A stretch of 40,497 nucleotides of DNA from a virus. The notes under the pieces were generated by a model. It was not told the DNA's origin, did no database searches, and worked only from the letters and a program-made list of their open reading frames with translations. The position numbers were made by a program, and so were the translations under genes. Each line of letters begins with the position of its first letter. Position 1 is the stretch's first letter. Shown piece after piece: positions 9,108-15,740 of this stretch. The stretch lies in the IMG/VR virus record IMGVR_UViG_3300030329_005663, positions 1-40,497 of that record; one strand, given 5' to 3'.

Positions 9108-10425
9108 TTTTTCTTGCCTCCCTAAATTCCTCTACTGTGTTATATAATTTAACTTTATCCCCATCAAACCCAAGTTTAATAGAGCCTGAATTACCATACC
9201 TTACTTTTGAGCCTATTATCTCTATTCCATTTGCACCAACCTTACTTTTTGCAAAGTTTATTTTATAATCGTAAAATACAAACCATACGTTTTCAGCAAC
9301 TTGTTCTATTGCACCACTTTCTGCAAGATCTGATAGCATTGGCTTTTGGCTTATTCTACTTTCAATTTGCCTATTTAATTGTGATACCAATATTGCACAG
9401 GCTTGTGTAGATTTTGCTAACCATTTATAATCATTTACTATCTTTTCAAGCTGTAATCTTCTTTGTTCTTGCTGATTATCAGGAGTTATTAGTTGAATAT
9501 AATCATCTATTATAACATCTGGCTTAAACTTTTTAACTTCTGAAGCTCCTGAGCTAAAATCTTTAAGGTTATCAAACATTGCAAATTTGTCTTCAGAGTA
9601 CTTCTCAATTATACTTTGTTTCACCCTTGCGAGTTCAGCCATTCCCTGCATATCAAACACCCCTCTTCTTATCATACCATAAGATAGGTTTCCACTTTCA
9701 AGAGCTATTAATTTTTTAAGCATTTCAACATTTGTCATCTCACGATTAAATAATGCTATTTTCTTGCCACTTTCTATAAGACCTTTTATAAGATTTATAG
9801 TGAATGTTGTTTTTCCGTGACCGGGTCTCCCCCCAACTATTGTTATCTCACCCCTTGTCATTCCACCTGAAAGCTCATCAAGACCTGTAAAACCTGTTTT
9901 TACCAAATTAGTTTCACCTGTTTCAATACTGCTAACAACATTATCCATTGTTGTTTTAATATCAAAAGTCTCACCGGGTTTAATTTCTATCAACTCACCT
10001 ATAAGGGAATGTGTATCAGTAAGAACATCATAAGTTTTAGCATGATTCTTATGTGCCAAGGTCTGAACCTCTGATGTCCTATCTATTATAAGCCTTAAAA
10101 GGTATTTTTCATAAATTGATTTTGCATAAACTATGGCTAATTCTTTTCCAACTGCATATTGAAATAGACCTGATAAGTAATAAGGGGTAACACCTGCAGT
10201 TTTCTCACCTTCCGTTAAAGATTCAGAAATTGTGACCAAGTCCACATGTTTTCCTGCCTTTATCATGTGACCTACCTTATTCCATAGTATTTTACTTTCT
10301 TGTTTATAGAGTATATCTTCATTTACATAATTCATAACACTTTCATATACATGTGGATCTGATATTACACCTCCAAGCAATACATCTTCTGCTTGAGAAG
10401 CTACGGGTACTTTTACTTTTTCCAT
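9100..10425 (-). CDS. dnaB: DnaB-like replicative helicase
   Basis: The 441-residue product has the two-part DnaB layout: a helical N-terminal domain (residues 10-130, EDVLLGGVI, VDLVTISE) and a RecA-like C-terminal ATPase. Walker A is GRPGHGKT at 199-206 and Walker B is VIIDDY at 304-309. SQLNRQ at 348-353 and SDLAESGAIEQ at 365-375 match helicase motif H4 and the arginine-finger region. AAAGGAG stands 5 bases before the ATG. No separate primase or loader was recognised, so the phage probably borrows them from the host. Confidence 0.95.
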   Translation of the reverse strand: MEKVKVPVASQAEDVLLGGVISDPHVYESVMNYVNEDILYKQESKILWNKVGHMIKAGKHVDLVTISESLTEGEKTAGVTPYYLSGLFQYAVGKELAIVYAKSIYEKYLLRLIIDRTSEVQTLAHKNHAKTYDVLTDTHSLIGELIEIKPGETFDIKTTMDNVVSSIETGETNLVKTGFTGLDELSGGMTRGEITIVGGRPGHGKTTFTINLIKGLIESGKKIALFNREMTNVEMLKKLIALESGNLSYGMIRRGVFDMQGMAELARVKQSIIEKYSEDKFAMFDNLKDFSSGASEVKKFKPDVIIDDYIQLITPDNQQEQRRLQLEKIVNDYKWLAKSTQACAILVSQLNRQIESRISQKPMLSDLAESGAIEQVAENVWFVFYDYKINFAKSKVGANGIEIIGSKVRYGNSGSIKLGFDGDKVKLYNTVEEFREARKNV

Positions 10426-10435
10426 TTACACTCCT

Positions 10436-11116
10436 TTAGAATATTTTAAGTTGATTTAATTCTCTATCTATCCTTTTATAAGCACTTTCTACATACTTTT
10501 TATTGATTTCAGAGCCAATCCATCTTCTTTTTTCTTTTATTGCTGATACTGCAGTTGTTCCACTCCCCATAAATGGATCATAAACTATATCATTCATTGA
10601 GGAACTTTTACTAATAAGCTGTCTTATTAAATAGGTAGGCTTTTGAGTGGGGTGCAATTCATTCATAGTTCTTGGAGAATATATTATATTGCTATCCCTT
10701 TTACCATTCAGATTTCTTTTACCTTTTACACAAAATATAATCATTTCATATTTAGGGGCATAATCTCCTTTTAAATCCCCCATACCTGTATTATTCTTTT
10801 CCCATATAAGTATATTTTTTACATTAAAATATTTTTGTAGCTCAATTTTGAATACTTCAATATTATGGTAAGAACAGAAACAATATAAATGAGTATCTTG
10901 TTTTAAAATTCTATATGACTTTTCAACCCAAGCAGGAAGCCAATCAAGATTATCATCACCATATATCTCATCATGTTTTTCATATCTATGATTACTTCTA
11001 AACTGCATACCATATGGTGGATCAGCAATTATAAGATCAATAAAGCCATCATTCATCTTATCCATAGTATCTAGGCAGTCTTCGGTATATATCTCACAAG
11101 CCATACTTTCTTCCAT
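10436..11116 (-). CDS. DNA methyltransferase (N4-cytosine/N6-adenine type)
   Basis: The product is 226 residues. Catalytic motif IV DPPY is at 32-35 and the AdoMet-binding motif I DPFMGSGTT is at 180-188, preceded by HPTQKP. This order (catalytic before binding) is that of beta-group methyltransferases. No restriction enzyme is adjacent, so it is an orphan enzyme. It may protect phage DNA or mark it for regulation or packaging. AAAGGAG is 7 bases before the ATG. The target sequence is unknown. Confidence 0.92.
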   Translation of the reverse strand: MEESMACEIYTEDCLDTMDKMNDGFIDLIIADPPYGMQFRSNHRYEKHDEIYGDDNLDWLPAWVEKSYRILKQDTHLYCFCSYHNIEVFKIELQKYFNVKNILIWEKNNTGMGDLKGDYAPKYEMIIFCVKGKRNLNGKRDSNIIYSPRTMNELHPTQKPTYLIRQLISKSSSMNDIVYDPFMGSGTTAVSAIKEKRRWIGSEINKKYVESAYKRIDRELNQLKIF

Positions 11117-11327
11117 TTACATTCTCCTTTACTTAAATTTTTGGGCTATCCCTGTACGTTGCTTTAATTAACAGGTCTTTAATCATTGAATGATATCCGT
11201 TCTACAGCCCATCATAGCGTCTAAAATGGAGTTTTTATCCTGCAACTTCCAGCCAGTTAATCATTCGTCTTTAATGTGGTTAAGATTAGCATTACTGATC
11301 ATCAGATCACCACCACATCTACGAATT
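11117..11327 (-). ncRNA. GC-richer, hairpin-rich leader of the methyltransferase gene (candidate structured RNA or decayed gene)
   Basis: These 211 bases contain no convincing gene but are clearly richer in GC than their surroundings. On the minus strand a 7-bp stem joins ATGTGGT (ending near 11312) to ACCACAT (near 11280) and encloses a CTGAT/ATCAG hairpin. A second stem pairs GGGCT near 11207 with AGCCC near 11142. The methyltransferase frame, read upstream, is peptide-like but broken by TGA and TAA codons, and tiny ATGA-coupled reading frames of 9-28 codons tile the region. It could be a regulatory leader, a set of leader peptides, or a decayed gene. Confidence 0.4.
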
Positions 11328-11549
11328 TTATTCAGGCAAACAATCAAGCATTGCATCTATTGTTTTCCTTGCAATACTTATATCTCCCATATCATCAATA
11401 GCCTTTAACCCTTCCATTGCTATTTTATACTGAGAGTTTCTAACTGCCAATTTAGATGATAATGTATTATTTATCCTTGTTAATTGATTCTCTTTTTCAC
11501 CCATCGAGTAATTTTTCCTTTTTTGCTTTTCTACTGTTTTTTGAGCCAT
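11328..11549 (-). CDS. Small hypothetical protein, basic N-terminus
   Basis: The product has 73 residues if started at ATG 11549, which follows AAGGAGG with a short 3-base gap. A later ATG at 11504 would overlap the upstream stop and give 58 residues. The start is rich in Lys and Arg (KTVEKQKRK) and the rest looks helical (IAMEGLKAIDDMGDISIARKTIDAML). I do not recognise the family. It overlaps the zinc-ribbon gene by about 50 bases in another frame, which is compact even for a phage. Confidence 0.6.
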   Translation of the reverse strand: MAQKTVEKQKRKNYSMGEKENQLTRINNTLSSKLAVRNSQYKIAMEGLKAIDDMGDISIARKTIDAMLDCLPE

Positions 11550-11703
11550 AAGCCTCCTTGTATGCACAGTCTCTACAGATATAAGTTTCATCTTTAGTGA
11601 TCATTCCAGTCCACAAATACCTTGGCTTTTCAATTATTCTCTGTTTACATCTTCCACACTCAAAGTATGGATGTTTGCTGTTTATCATTTTTATATATCG
11701 CAT
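11497..11703 (-). CDS. Small zinc-ribbon protein
   Basis: The 68-residue product carries two CxxC pairs (ECGRCKQ and ICRDCAY) about 25 residues apart, a four-Cys zinc ribbon, and a basic C-terminus (KAKKEKLL). Such proteins often bind nucleic acids or other proteins. Its ATG lies 9 bases after a GGAGGGGG run that is the 3' arm of a strong hairpin (see 11713-11744), so translation may depend on opening that stem. Confidence 0.7.
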   Translation of the reverse strand: MRYIKMINSKHPYFECGRCKQRIIEKPRYLWTGMITKDETYICRDCAYKEAYGSKNSRKAKKEKLLDG

Positions 11704-11887
11704 TTTAAATATCCCCCTCCCCTAAACCTAAAAAGAGGAGGGGGCTTAACCTAACCGTAAGGAGGAGAGTTACCTGTACCGATAGAAAGTGGACTTGGAA
11801 ATCCGTAATAAAGATAATATCGGCTTAACCCTCATTCCAAGAACTTTGTTAAGAAATAGTGCGATTTTTAACTTTATTCTCGTCCTT
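11704..11887 (-). ncRNA. Structured 5' leader between the SSB-like and zinc-ribbon genes
   Basis: The 184-base gap has several features apart from the RBS hairpin. GGTTAAGCC occurs twice on the minus strand (complements of 11822-11830 and 11743-11751). CCGATA and TATCGG can close a stem around a small GGAT/GTCC hairpin. The sequence ATCGGTACAGGTA (11783-11771) also occurs at 18668-18680 on the other strand. The GC content is above that of the genes on either side. I match it to no known RNA family. Confidence 0.4.
11713..11744 (-). promoter_or_regulatory. Hairpin that would sequester a ribosome binding site
   Basis: On the minus strand CCCCCTCC (11744-11737) pairs perfectly with GGAGGGGG (11720-11713) across a 16-base loop. 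The 3' arm is the only SD-like sequence in front of the zinc-ribbon gene at 11703. A second anti-SD-like segment, CCTCCTTA (11765-11758, same letters as the 3' end of 16S rRNA), lies just upstream and could pair with the same GGAGG. No T-run follows, so a translational switch is more likely than a terminator. No ligand is implied by anything I can see. Confidence 0.55.
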
Positions 11888-12505
11888 TTAGAACGGCAAG
11901 TCTTCAAGTTCGACATCTACTTTTTCTCCTTCTTCCCATTTGTCAATAGTTTTAACTTCAAAAGACTTTCTTTCTACTCCATCAGTGCCTTTCCAAGGTT
12001 TGCCTAAACCTATTGTTGCAAGGACAGGTACTCCAAGGAAATCATTAGTGTCAAGATGAGGTAAACTTTTTACCATTTTCTTTTCACCATCTATATCTAC
12101 CTCTACATCAGGACAATTAACTCCAAGAGCCATCACGGTATCCATATACTTTCTATTTCCACCGGGATTAGCCTCAAAATCATCGCCAACATCAGGTGCT
12201 ATAAAAAAGAATATACCTGATGATCTGACTTCACGACCAATATAGTTATTCCCATCAACTTGTTTCATTTTCCCATCAATATCTTCTATTTGATAGGTTC
12301 TACCTGCAACAGATTTATCAATCTTAATTCTAAAATTGTAAATATCTGCTTTGTACTTATTTCTAACAGATCGTGTTGCCTTATCACATTTTATAATATG
12401 TGCAGGATAAACACCTGCTGCCAGTCTTGTTTTTGATTGCTCTTTAGAGGGATCAAAATAATTTACTACCCCTGCAGAACTTGCTACTTCATTTATACTA
12501 CTCAT
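11888..12505 (-). CDS. Single-stranded DNA-binding protein (SSB-like)
   Basis: The 205-residue product ends in an acidic tail with the tip VELEDLPF, matching the (D)DLPF/DDIPF hook by which bacterial SSBs recruit partner proteins. The body has a beta-rich stretch consistent with an OB fold (RNKYKADIYNFRIKI...). GGAG lies 7 bases before the ATG. It sits directly downstream of the Rad52-like annealing gene, the usual recombination pairing. The OB fold itself is inferred rather than read from a signature. Confidence 0.75.
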   Translation of the reverse strand: MSSINEVASSAGVVNYFDPSKEQSKTRLAAGVYPAHIIKCDKATRSVRNKYKADIYNFRIKIDKSVAGRTYQIEDIDGKMKQVDGNNYIGREVRSSGIFFFIAPDVGDDFEANPGGNRKYMDTVMALGVNCPDVEVDIDGEKKMVKSLPHLDTNDFLGVPVLATIGLGKPWKGTDGVERKSFEVKTIDKWEEGEKVDVELEDLPF

Positions 12506-12515
12506 TGTCTTTCTC

Positions 12516-13142
12516 CTAGATTAAGGTTTCTATTTTTCTTATTGTTGCCTCAAAATTTGTAATATTGATTGTCATCTCATCAATACCATTACGAATTTTA
12601 TTAACAACCTTCTCATTGTCTTTTATTTCTTCGAGTTTAGCCTCAATTTCATCTCTCTGATCATCACTAAGACTAATATCCTCTATGCGTTTACGATACA
12701 CATCATCTGCTATATTGCAAAGCCTATTAACTGCAACCTTAAAACAATCCGTATTAGCCGATTTAAGGTCATTCCCTATATCAACATAGCCTTTGTCATT
12801 TGAAGCGATTCTATGGGCATCTACGGAATCAAAACTACGTTCTACGCCATTATCATTAATAGTTAATCTTCCGTGAACTAAAATAGCCTTATCCCCTATG
12901 AACTCATATTTAATTATCTCCCACTTCCATATAGGATAATACTTGTTCAACAGATGACGCATATAACCCTCGTCAACATAGTCAAAGCCTTGTTGTTGTT
13001 TTACATAGACTTTAGGAGTATTAATCATAGATATATCGTCGTGCTTTGATATAAGGTTTGATTCTAACTCCATTATTGCATCGTCAACATTTGCTATATT
13101 CTCTGCAAAAGTTTCGGACTTTACCATTTTGCCATTTTTCAT
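12516..13142 (-). CDS. Rad52-like single-strand annealing protein
   Basis: The 208-residue product has the pattern of the Rad52/DdrA/Sak annealing group. A YVDEGYMRHLLNKYYP segment is followed by a beta-hairpin ending in HGRLTI, then a GNDLKSANTDCFKVAVNRLC helix of the KSA-x-TDAxKRA type. The C-terminal third is a predicted coiled coil (DEIEAKLEEIKDNEKVV). It would anneal complementary single strands, working with the neighbouring SSB and the nuclease halves upstream. Assignment is by pattern only. Confidence 0.65.
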   Translation of the reverse strand: MKNGKMVKSETFAENIANVDDAIMELESNLISKHDDISMINTPKVYVKQQQGFDYVDEGYMRHLLNKYYPIWKWEIIKYEFIGDKAILVHGRLTINDNGVERSFDSVDAHRIASNDKGYVDIGNDLKSANTDCFKVAVNRLCNIADDVYRKRIEDISLSDDQRDEIEAKLEEIKDNEKVVNKIRNGIDEMTINITNFEATIRKIETLI

Positions 13143-13315
13143 GCTGTTTTTCTCCTTTTCTCATTTATCCCCCAAGTGCTTGAAATGTCACTCTTGAGAG
13201 TTTTTACATCATAGTTACCATTCGCTAAATCTACGATGTCTTTTATAACCTCTTTATGTAGCGAAATTTGACTACCATACCAATGCGATACCATTTTTCC
13301 AGTTATTTTCATCAT
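13139..13315 (-). CDS. Small hypothetical protein (58 residues)
   Basis: The frame opens with two consecutive ATGs at 13315, overlapping the previous stop as TAATG, with GAGG just upstream. It ends in an ATGA overlap with the annealing-protein gene. The product starts MMKITGKMVSHWYGSQISLH and ends in a basic KRRKTA tail. I do not recognise it. Tight coupling on both sides argues that it is real. Confidence 0.6.
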   Translation of the reverse strand: MMKITGKMVSHWYGSQISLHKEVIKDIVDLANGNYDVKTLKSDISSTWGINEKRRKTA

Positions 13316-13830
13316 TACTCCTCGGTTCGCATTTCTTTAATTAATTGTTTACCTGATCTTGGACTTGATAGAAATAAACCAAGCCTTTTACCTCTATGAT
13401 ATGTTGAATCTTCAAAATATCTTTCAAAGTGTTTTTCAGCTTTATCAATAACTATATCCCTATTGTCACTATCCTCTAAATAAAAATTTCCTGAATATTC
13501 TTCCCAACCATCTTCTCCGTGTAGTGATGGATTGTTTCCTTCTGGAAGAACTCTTATTTCAGTGAAACTTCTATTCATATAAGCATTTAAAGTATCTGCT
13601 ACTCTTTTTATATGTTTCTTTAAAGACCTTACATCTTCCTCTAATGTTGATAACTTGCAACCAATAACACCTTCTCCATCACAAGTCTTACAGGTCCTAG
13701 AAACCCATTTACCCTCTTTATCTTTATTCTTGGTTTTAATCTTCCCTGCACCAAAACATTTTTCACAATTATTTTTAAGTTTATTCTCAATTTTTTTAAC
13801 CCTTGTTACTAAATCAAACTCTAAAGCCAT
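13315..13830 (-). CDS. DnaJ-type zinc-finger protein
   Basis: The product is 171 residues. Residues about 22-58 hold two CxxCxGxG-type repeats (CEKCFGAGK and CKTCDGEGV, then GC), the cysteine-rich finger of DnaJ, without a J domain. A coiled coil follows (TLEEDVRSLKKHIKRV), then an acidic stretch and a basic C-terminus. In phages such fingers occur in nucleic-acid-binding or chaperone-like accessory proteins. It lies within the recombination cluster; its role is unknown. Confidence 0.65.
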   Translation of the reverse strand: MALEFDLVTRVKKIENKLKNNCEKCFGAGKIKTKNKDKEGKWVSRTCKTCDGEGVIGCKLSTLEEDVRSLKKHIKRVADTLNAYMNRSFTEIRVLPEGNNPSLHGEDGWEEYSGNFYLEDSDNRDIVIDKAEKHFERYFEDSTYHRGKRLGLFLSSPRSGKQLIKEMRTEE

Positions 13831-14138
13831 TATGCTTCTCCTATATTATTATTTTGTATTGAATTCATTACAGATTCAAAATCTGGCCAGTCTTCACTCA
13901 TGCTTAACCAAAGCATTTCACAGAACTTATCGTATTCAAAATGATCCTCGCCAACTGACTGTTTATAATCAAGATAGAATGATCTTATCTTATCTTCTGA
14001 AAACCATTTCCAAAACCTAAATCTTGAATATTCATCAAGAGTTAAATCGCCCAACTCTTCTTTTTTAATCTTGTCACAAAAATCATCAACTATCTCATCT
14101 TTATTAGCATCAATATATTCAGAATATTTATTAAACAA
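13830..14138 (-). CDS. Hypothetical acidic protein
   Basis: I place the start at TTG 14138, 5 bases after GGAG and 1 base after the stop of the nuclease C-terminal half, giving 102 residues. Longer starts would run deep into the nuclease gene in another frame. The product is acidic and aromatic (RFRFWKWFSEDKIRSFY, MLWLSMSEDWPDFE). No family was recognised. Being coupled to the nuclease half, it may work with it. Confidence 0.6.
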   Translation of the reverse strand: MFNKYSEYIDANKDEIVDDFCDKIKKEELGDLTLDEYSRFRFWKWFSEDKIRSFYLDYKQSVGEDHFEYDKFCEMLWLSMSEDWPDFESVMNSIQNNNIGEA

Positions 14139-14139
14139 T

Positions 14140-14601
14140 TTATCTCCTTTCATTACAAGTTTTTTCATATTGACAATATTTACATTCCCACGGCATAACA
14201 GGTGATTCACCCTCTTGGAATTGGGGTAAGCCATCTCTATGAAGGTCTTTAACTCTAGTCCAAAAATTATAACTACCATCAATGAAATCTATATCAACTT
14301 CAATCTCTTTCATATCAGATGTATCTTTATTGTAAAACAAGAGGAACAAGCCATCGCACCTTCCAAACTCCTCTCTCACTCCATAGCCATAAGTACCTAA
14401 TTGTAACTCTTGATGGATTGACGGCTTGTCCTCTTTCTTCCTCCCGAACTTGAACCTCCAAGACCACGAGCCTATTGTCTTTATATCATAGACATAGACC
14501 TCCCCCGATTCAAGCTCCACTACTATATCTGCTAAACCTTTAACATTAAATTCAGGTATTTCAATTTTATGTTCAACGAGCATATTCTTAATATTGTCCA
14601 C
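14140..14601 (-). CDS. Cas4/RecB-like nuclease, C-terminal half
   Basis: Started at GTG 14601 (GGAGG 6 bases upstream), the product is 153 residues. It contains the catalytic core of RecB/Cas4-like PD-(D/E)XK exonucleases: D25 in KGLADIVV, D39-I-K41 in YVYDIKT, and a Q67-x3-Y71 motif. Three cysteines follow (140, 143, 149; ECKYCQYEKTC), the C-terminal ligands of the family's 4Fe-4S cluster. The N-terminal helices, the motif I His and the fourth Cys are missing; they are encoded separately at 15029-15301. It would be the exonuclease partner of the Rad52-like protein. Confidence 0.8.
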   Translation of the reverse strand: MDNIKNMLVEHKIEIPEFNVKGLADIVVELESGEVYVYDIKTIGSWSWRFKFGRKKEDKPSIHQELQLGTYGYGVREEFGRCDGLFLLFYNKDTSDMKEIEVDIDFIDGSYNFWTRVKDLHRDGLPQFQEGESPVMPWECKYCQYEKTCNERR

Positions 14602-14740
14602 TTTCAACCTCCATTTCTTGCTCTTGCATAAATATAACTAAACATTCAGAACATAGTCTTTGACCATAACAAACTTCGTGTAAACCTGATAAATCATAAT
14701 TTCCACAATCAGAACATATAACCTCTTTTACTTTTCCCAT
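14588..14740 (-). CDS. Small zinc-ribbon protein (50 residues)
   Basis: The product has CSDC near residue 9 and CSEC near residue 31, a four-Cys zinc-ribbon layout, and an acidic glutamine-rich C-terminus. It starts in a TAATG overlap with the upstream gene and overlaps the nuclease C-terminal half by 14 bases. It lies between the two halves of the split nuclease. No family was recognised. Confidence 0.6.
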   Translation of the reverse strand: MGKVKEVICSDCGNYDLSGLHEVCYGQRLCSECLVIFMQEQEMEVESGQY

Positions 14741-14931
14741 TATTCATTCTCCTTTACATTTTCTAATTCATCATTTATTCTCATTATTTCCAAATCAAAA
14801 TCTTCAACATCAGACTCAATTTCGCCTCTTTCAAATTTTCTATTATAAATTTTTATAGCTTGCTCTTCATTTGTAGCATCAACTATTACAGACTTAAATC
14901 TCTTTATTAAATAACCTTTAATTAAAAACAA
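14740..14931 (-). CDS. Small hypothetical protein (63 residues)
   Basis: It starts at TTG 14931 with GGAG 6 bases upstream. The N-terminus is basic (IKGYLIKRFKSVIVDA) and the C-terminal half acidic (ESDVEDFDLEI...ENVKENE). The alpha/beta pattern with TNEEQAIKIY resembles small phage proteins with a DUF-type fold, but I do not recognise it. It is also part of the segment inserted between the nuclease halves. Confidence 0.6.
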   Translation of the reverse strand: MFLIKGYLIKRFKSVIVDATNEEQAIKIYNRKFERGEIESDVEDFDLEIMRINDELENVKENE

Positions 14932-14943
14932 ACAACTCTCCTT

Positions 14944-15028
14944 ATTTAGTATTATTAGTATTATATATTATATATTATATATATAACTATAAGAAAAAAG
15001 AAAAAAAGAATAAAAAAGAAAAAAGAAA
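14944..15028 (-). promoter_or_regulatory. Pyrimidine tract followed by TA-rich tract (copy 1)
   Basis: On the minus strand about 40 bases of T with scattered C are followed by about 40 bases of TA-rich sequence. An element with the same order and the same core (TTTTTATTC then T-run) stands before the terminase gene on the plus strand at 20693-20786. Both end at a gene start. It may be a promoter, an unwinding element or a recombination scar. Low complexity makes chance similarity possible. Confidence 0.35.
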
Positions 15029-15301
15029 TTAATTCTCAAGTTCTTCTATCAGTGCTTTTTGTATTTCGTTGTGAACAACCGTTCCAAGTCTCATTATTCT
15101 TTGAGATTTCTGATAAGCCTTGATTTCACTATCAGTTTGGGGTGTATCAGGCTCAATTTTTTCTATTGATTCAAAATATATTTTTCTTGCACACATACCA
15201 GAACTACTTGGTCTGTATCTATTATCAGTTTTAGGGTTTTCTTCCCTGTATTTTTTTCTTTTATTCTCAATAGCTTTATTATAGATTTCAGATAATTTCA
15301 A
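15029..15301 (-). CDS. Cas4/RecB-like nuclease, N-terminal half
   Basis: The 90-residue product starts at TTG with AAGGGG upstream. It reads as the first third of a Cas4/RecB-like exonuclease: a RYRPSSSGMCARKIYF segment with Cys37, the usual single N-terminal Fe-S ligand, and RLGTVVHNEIQ with motif I His77. It stops after EELEN, before the catalytic Asp residues. Those lie in the 153-residue frame at 14140-14601, which begins where this one leaves off. About 430 bases with two small genes separate them. Whether the halves associate or the gene is dead cannot be told from sequence. Confidence 0.78.
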   Translation of the reverse strand: MKLSEIYNKAIENKRKKYREENPKTDNRYRPSSSGMCARKIYFESIEKIEPDTPQTDSEIKAYQKSQRIMRLGTVVHNEIQKALIEELEN

Positions 15302-15343
15302 GTTTTCCCCTTTTTCAAATAATTTACATTTAACAACAAATGT

Positions 15344-15373
15344 AATATAAAAATATTAATAAATATAATGCAA
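15344..15373 (-). promoter_or_regulatory. Possible sigma70-like promoter for the recombination operon
   Basis: TTGCAT and TATATT are separated by 18 bases, and the start codon of the nuclease N-terminal half is about 40 bases further on. The -10 box matches five of six consensus positions, the -35 only three. In such AT-rich sequence matches arise easily. Confidence 0.3.
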
Positions 15374-15541
15374 GAACTATTTTTTTTCCCATATTTTTTA
15401 TATTTGGGAAAATATAAATCAATCGTTTAAGAAGCTTTATTTTCTATACGACAAAATGTATGTGGAATAAAAAATATAACCATATTGAAGCCGTTATCGT
15501 CCTTAAAATTGAATTGTATATTATAGGTTAAAAAATTTTTT

Positions 15542-15579
15542 GGGAATTTGGGAGAGCCGATTAAGACTCTCCCTTTCCC
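15542..15579 (-). terminator. Terminator-like hairpin after the amidotransferase operon
   Basis: GGGAGAG (15550-15556) and CTCTCCC (15567-15573) form a perfect 7-bp stem with a 10-base loop, extended outward by GGGAA/TTCCC (15542-15546, 15575-15579) across an internal bulge. On the minus strand the stem is followed by A6 then T6. It lies about 25 bases past the stop of the small membrane protein gene, where a transcript end is expected. Confidence 0.65.
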
Positions 15580-15605
15580 AGACCTGATTATGCATAAGGA
15601 TCTCA

Positions 15606-15740
15606 TTAATCATCAAAGAAGAAGTGTTTGATAACCTCTACAATGAAGTTGATAATGAAAAGCACAACAAACAGGCATAGTCCAAATATCAGTGTTGATA
15701 CTATACTTGCTGTTAATACATTAGCATAAATCAAAGTCAT
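15606..15740 (-). CDS. Small single-span membrane protein
   Basis: Started at ATG 15740 (GGAGG 5 bases upstream), the product is 44 residues. It is dominated by one hydrophobic segment (IVSTLIFGLCLFVVLFIINFIV) followed by an acidic end (FFFDD). It overlaps the end of the amidotransferase gene by 20 bases in another frame, so the two are translationally linked. It may anchor or escort the amidotransferase/amidoligase proteins at the membrane, or it may be a holin-like toxin. Confidence 0.65.
   Translation of the reverse strand: MTLIYANVLTASIVSTLIFGLCLFVVLFIINFIVEVIKHFFFDD

Larger units (their letters stand above)
15302..15605. other. Non-coding boundary between the two leftward operons
   Basis: These 304 bases carry no gene I can support. 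They hold a terminator-like hairpin at 15542-15579 for the amidotransferase operon and an 8-bp inverted repeat TTTTCCCA/TGGGAAAA (15384-15391 and 15405-15412). On the minus strand there is also a possible promoter, TTGCAT (15373-15368) 18 bases from TATATT (15349-15344), for the nuclease operon. The remainder is AT-rich without visible structure. Confidence 0.55.

Noticed and set aside
11128-11345. TGA read as tryptophan (genetic code change), which would join much of the gap upstream of the methyltransferase into one frame
   Set aside because: Several well-supported genes end in TGA, including the basic gene at 26146, the portal, the tape measure, the chaperone extension and coupled small genes (ATGA). 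Further TAA codons also break the frame.
11190-11408. Plus-strand open frame of 72 codons across the methyltransferase leader
   Set aside because: It runs antisense to the leader and to the 73-residue gene, has no SD, and its composition is that of an antisense shadow.
14602-15028. Group I or II intron or intein interrupting the nuclease gene
   Set aside because: The segment holds separate small genes with their own SD sites, both nuclease halves have proper starts, and I see no intron core or intein motifs. Splicing was not excluded by any experiment.
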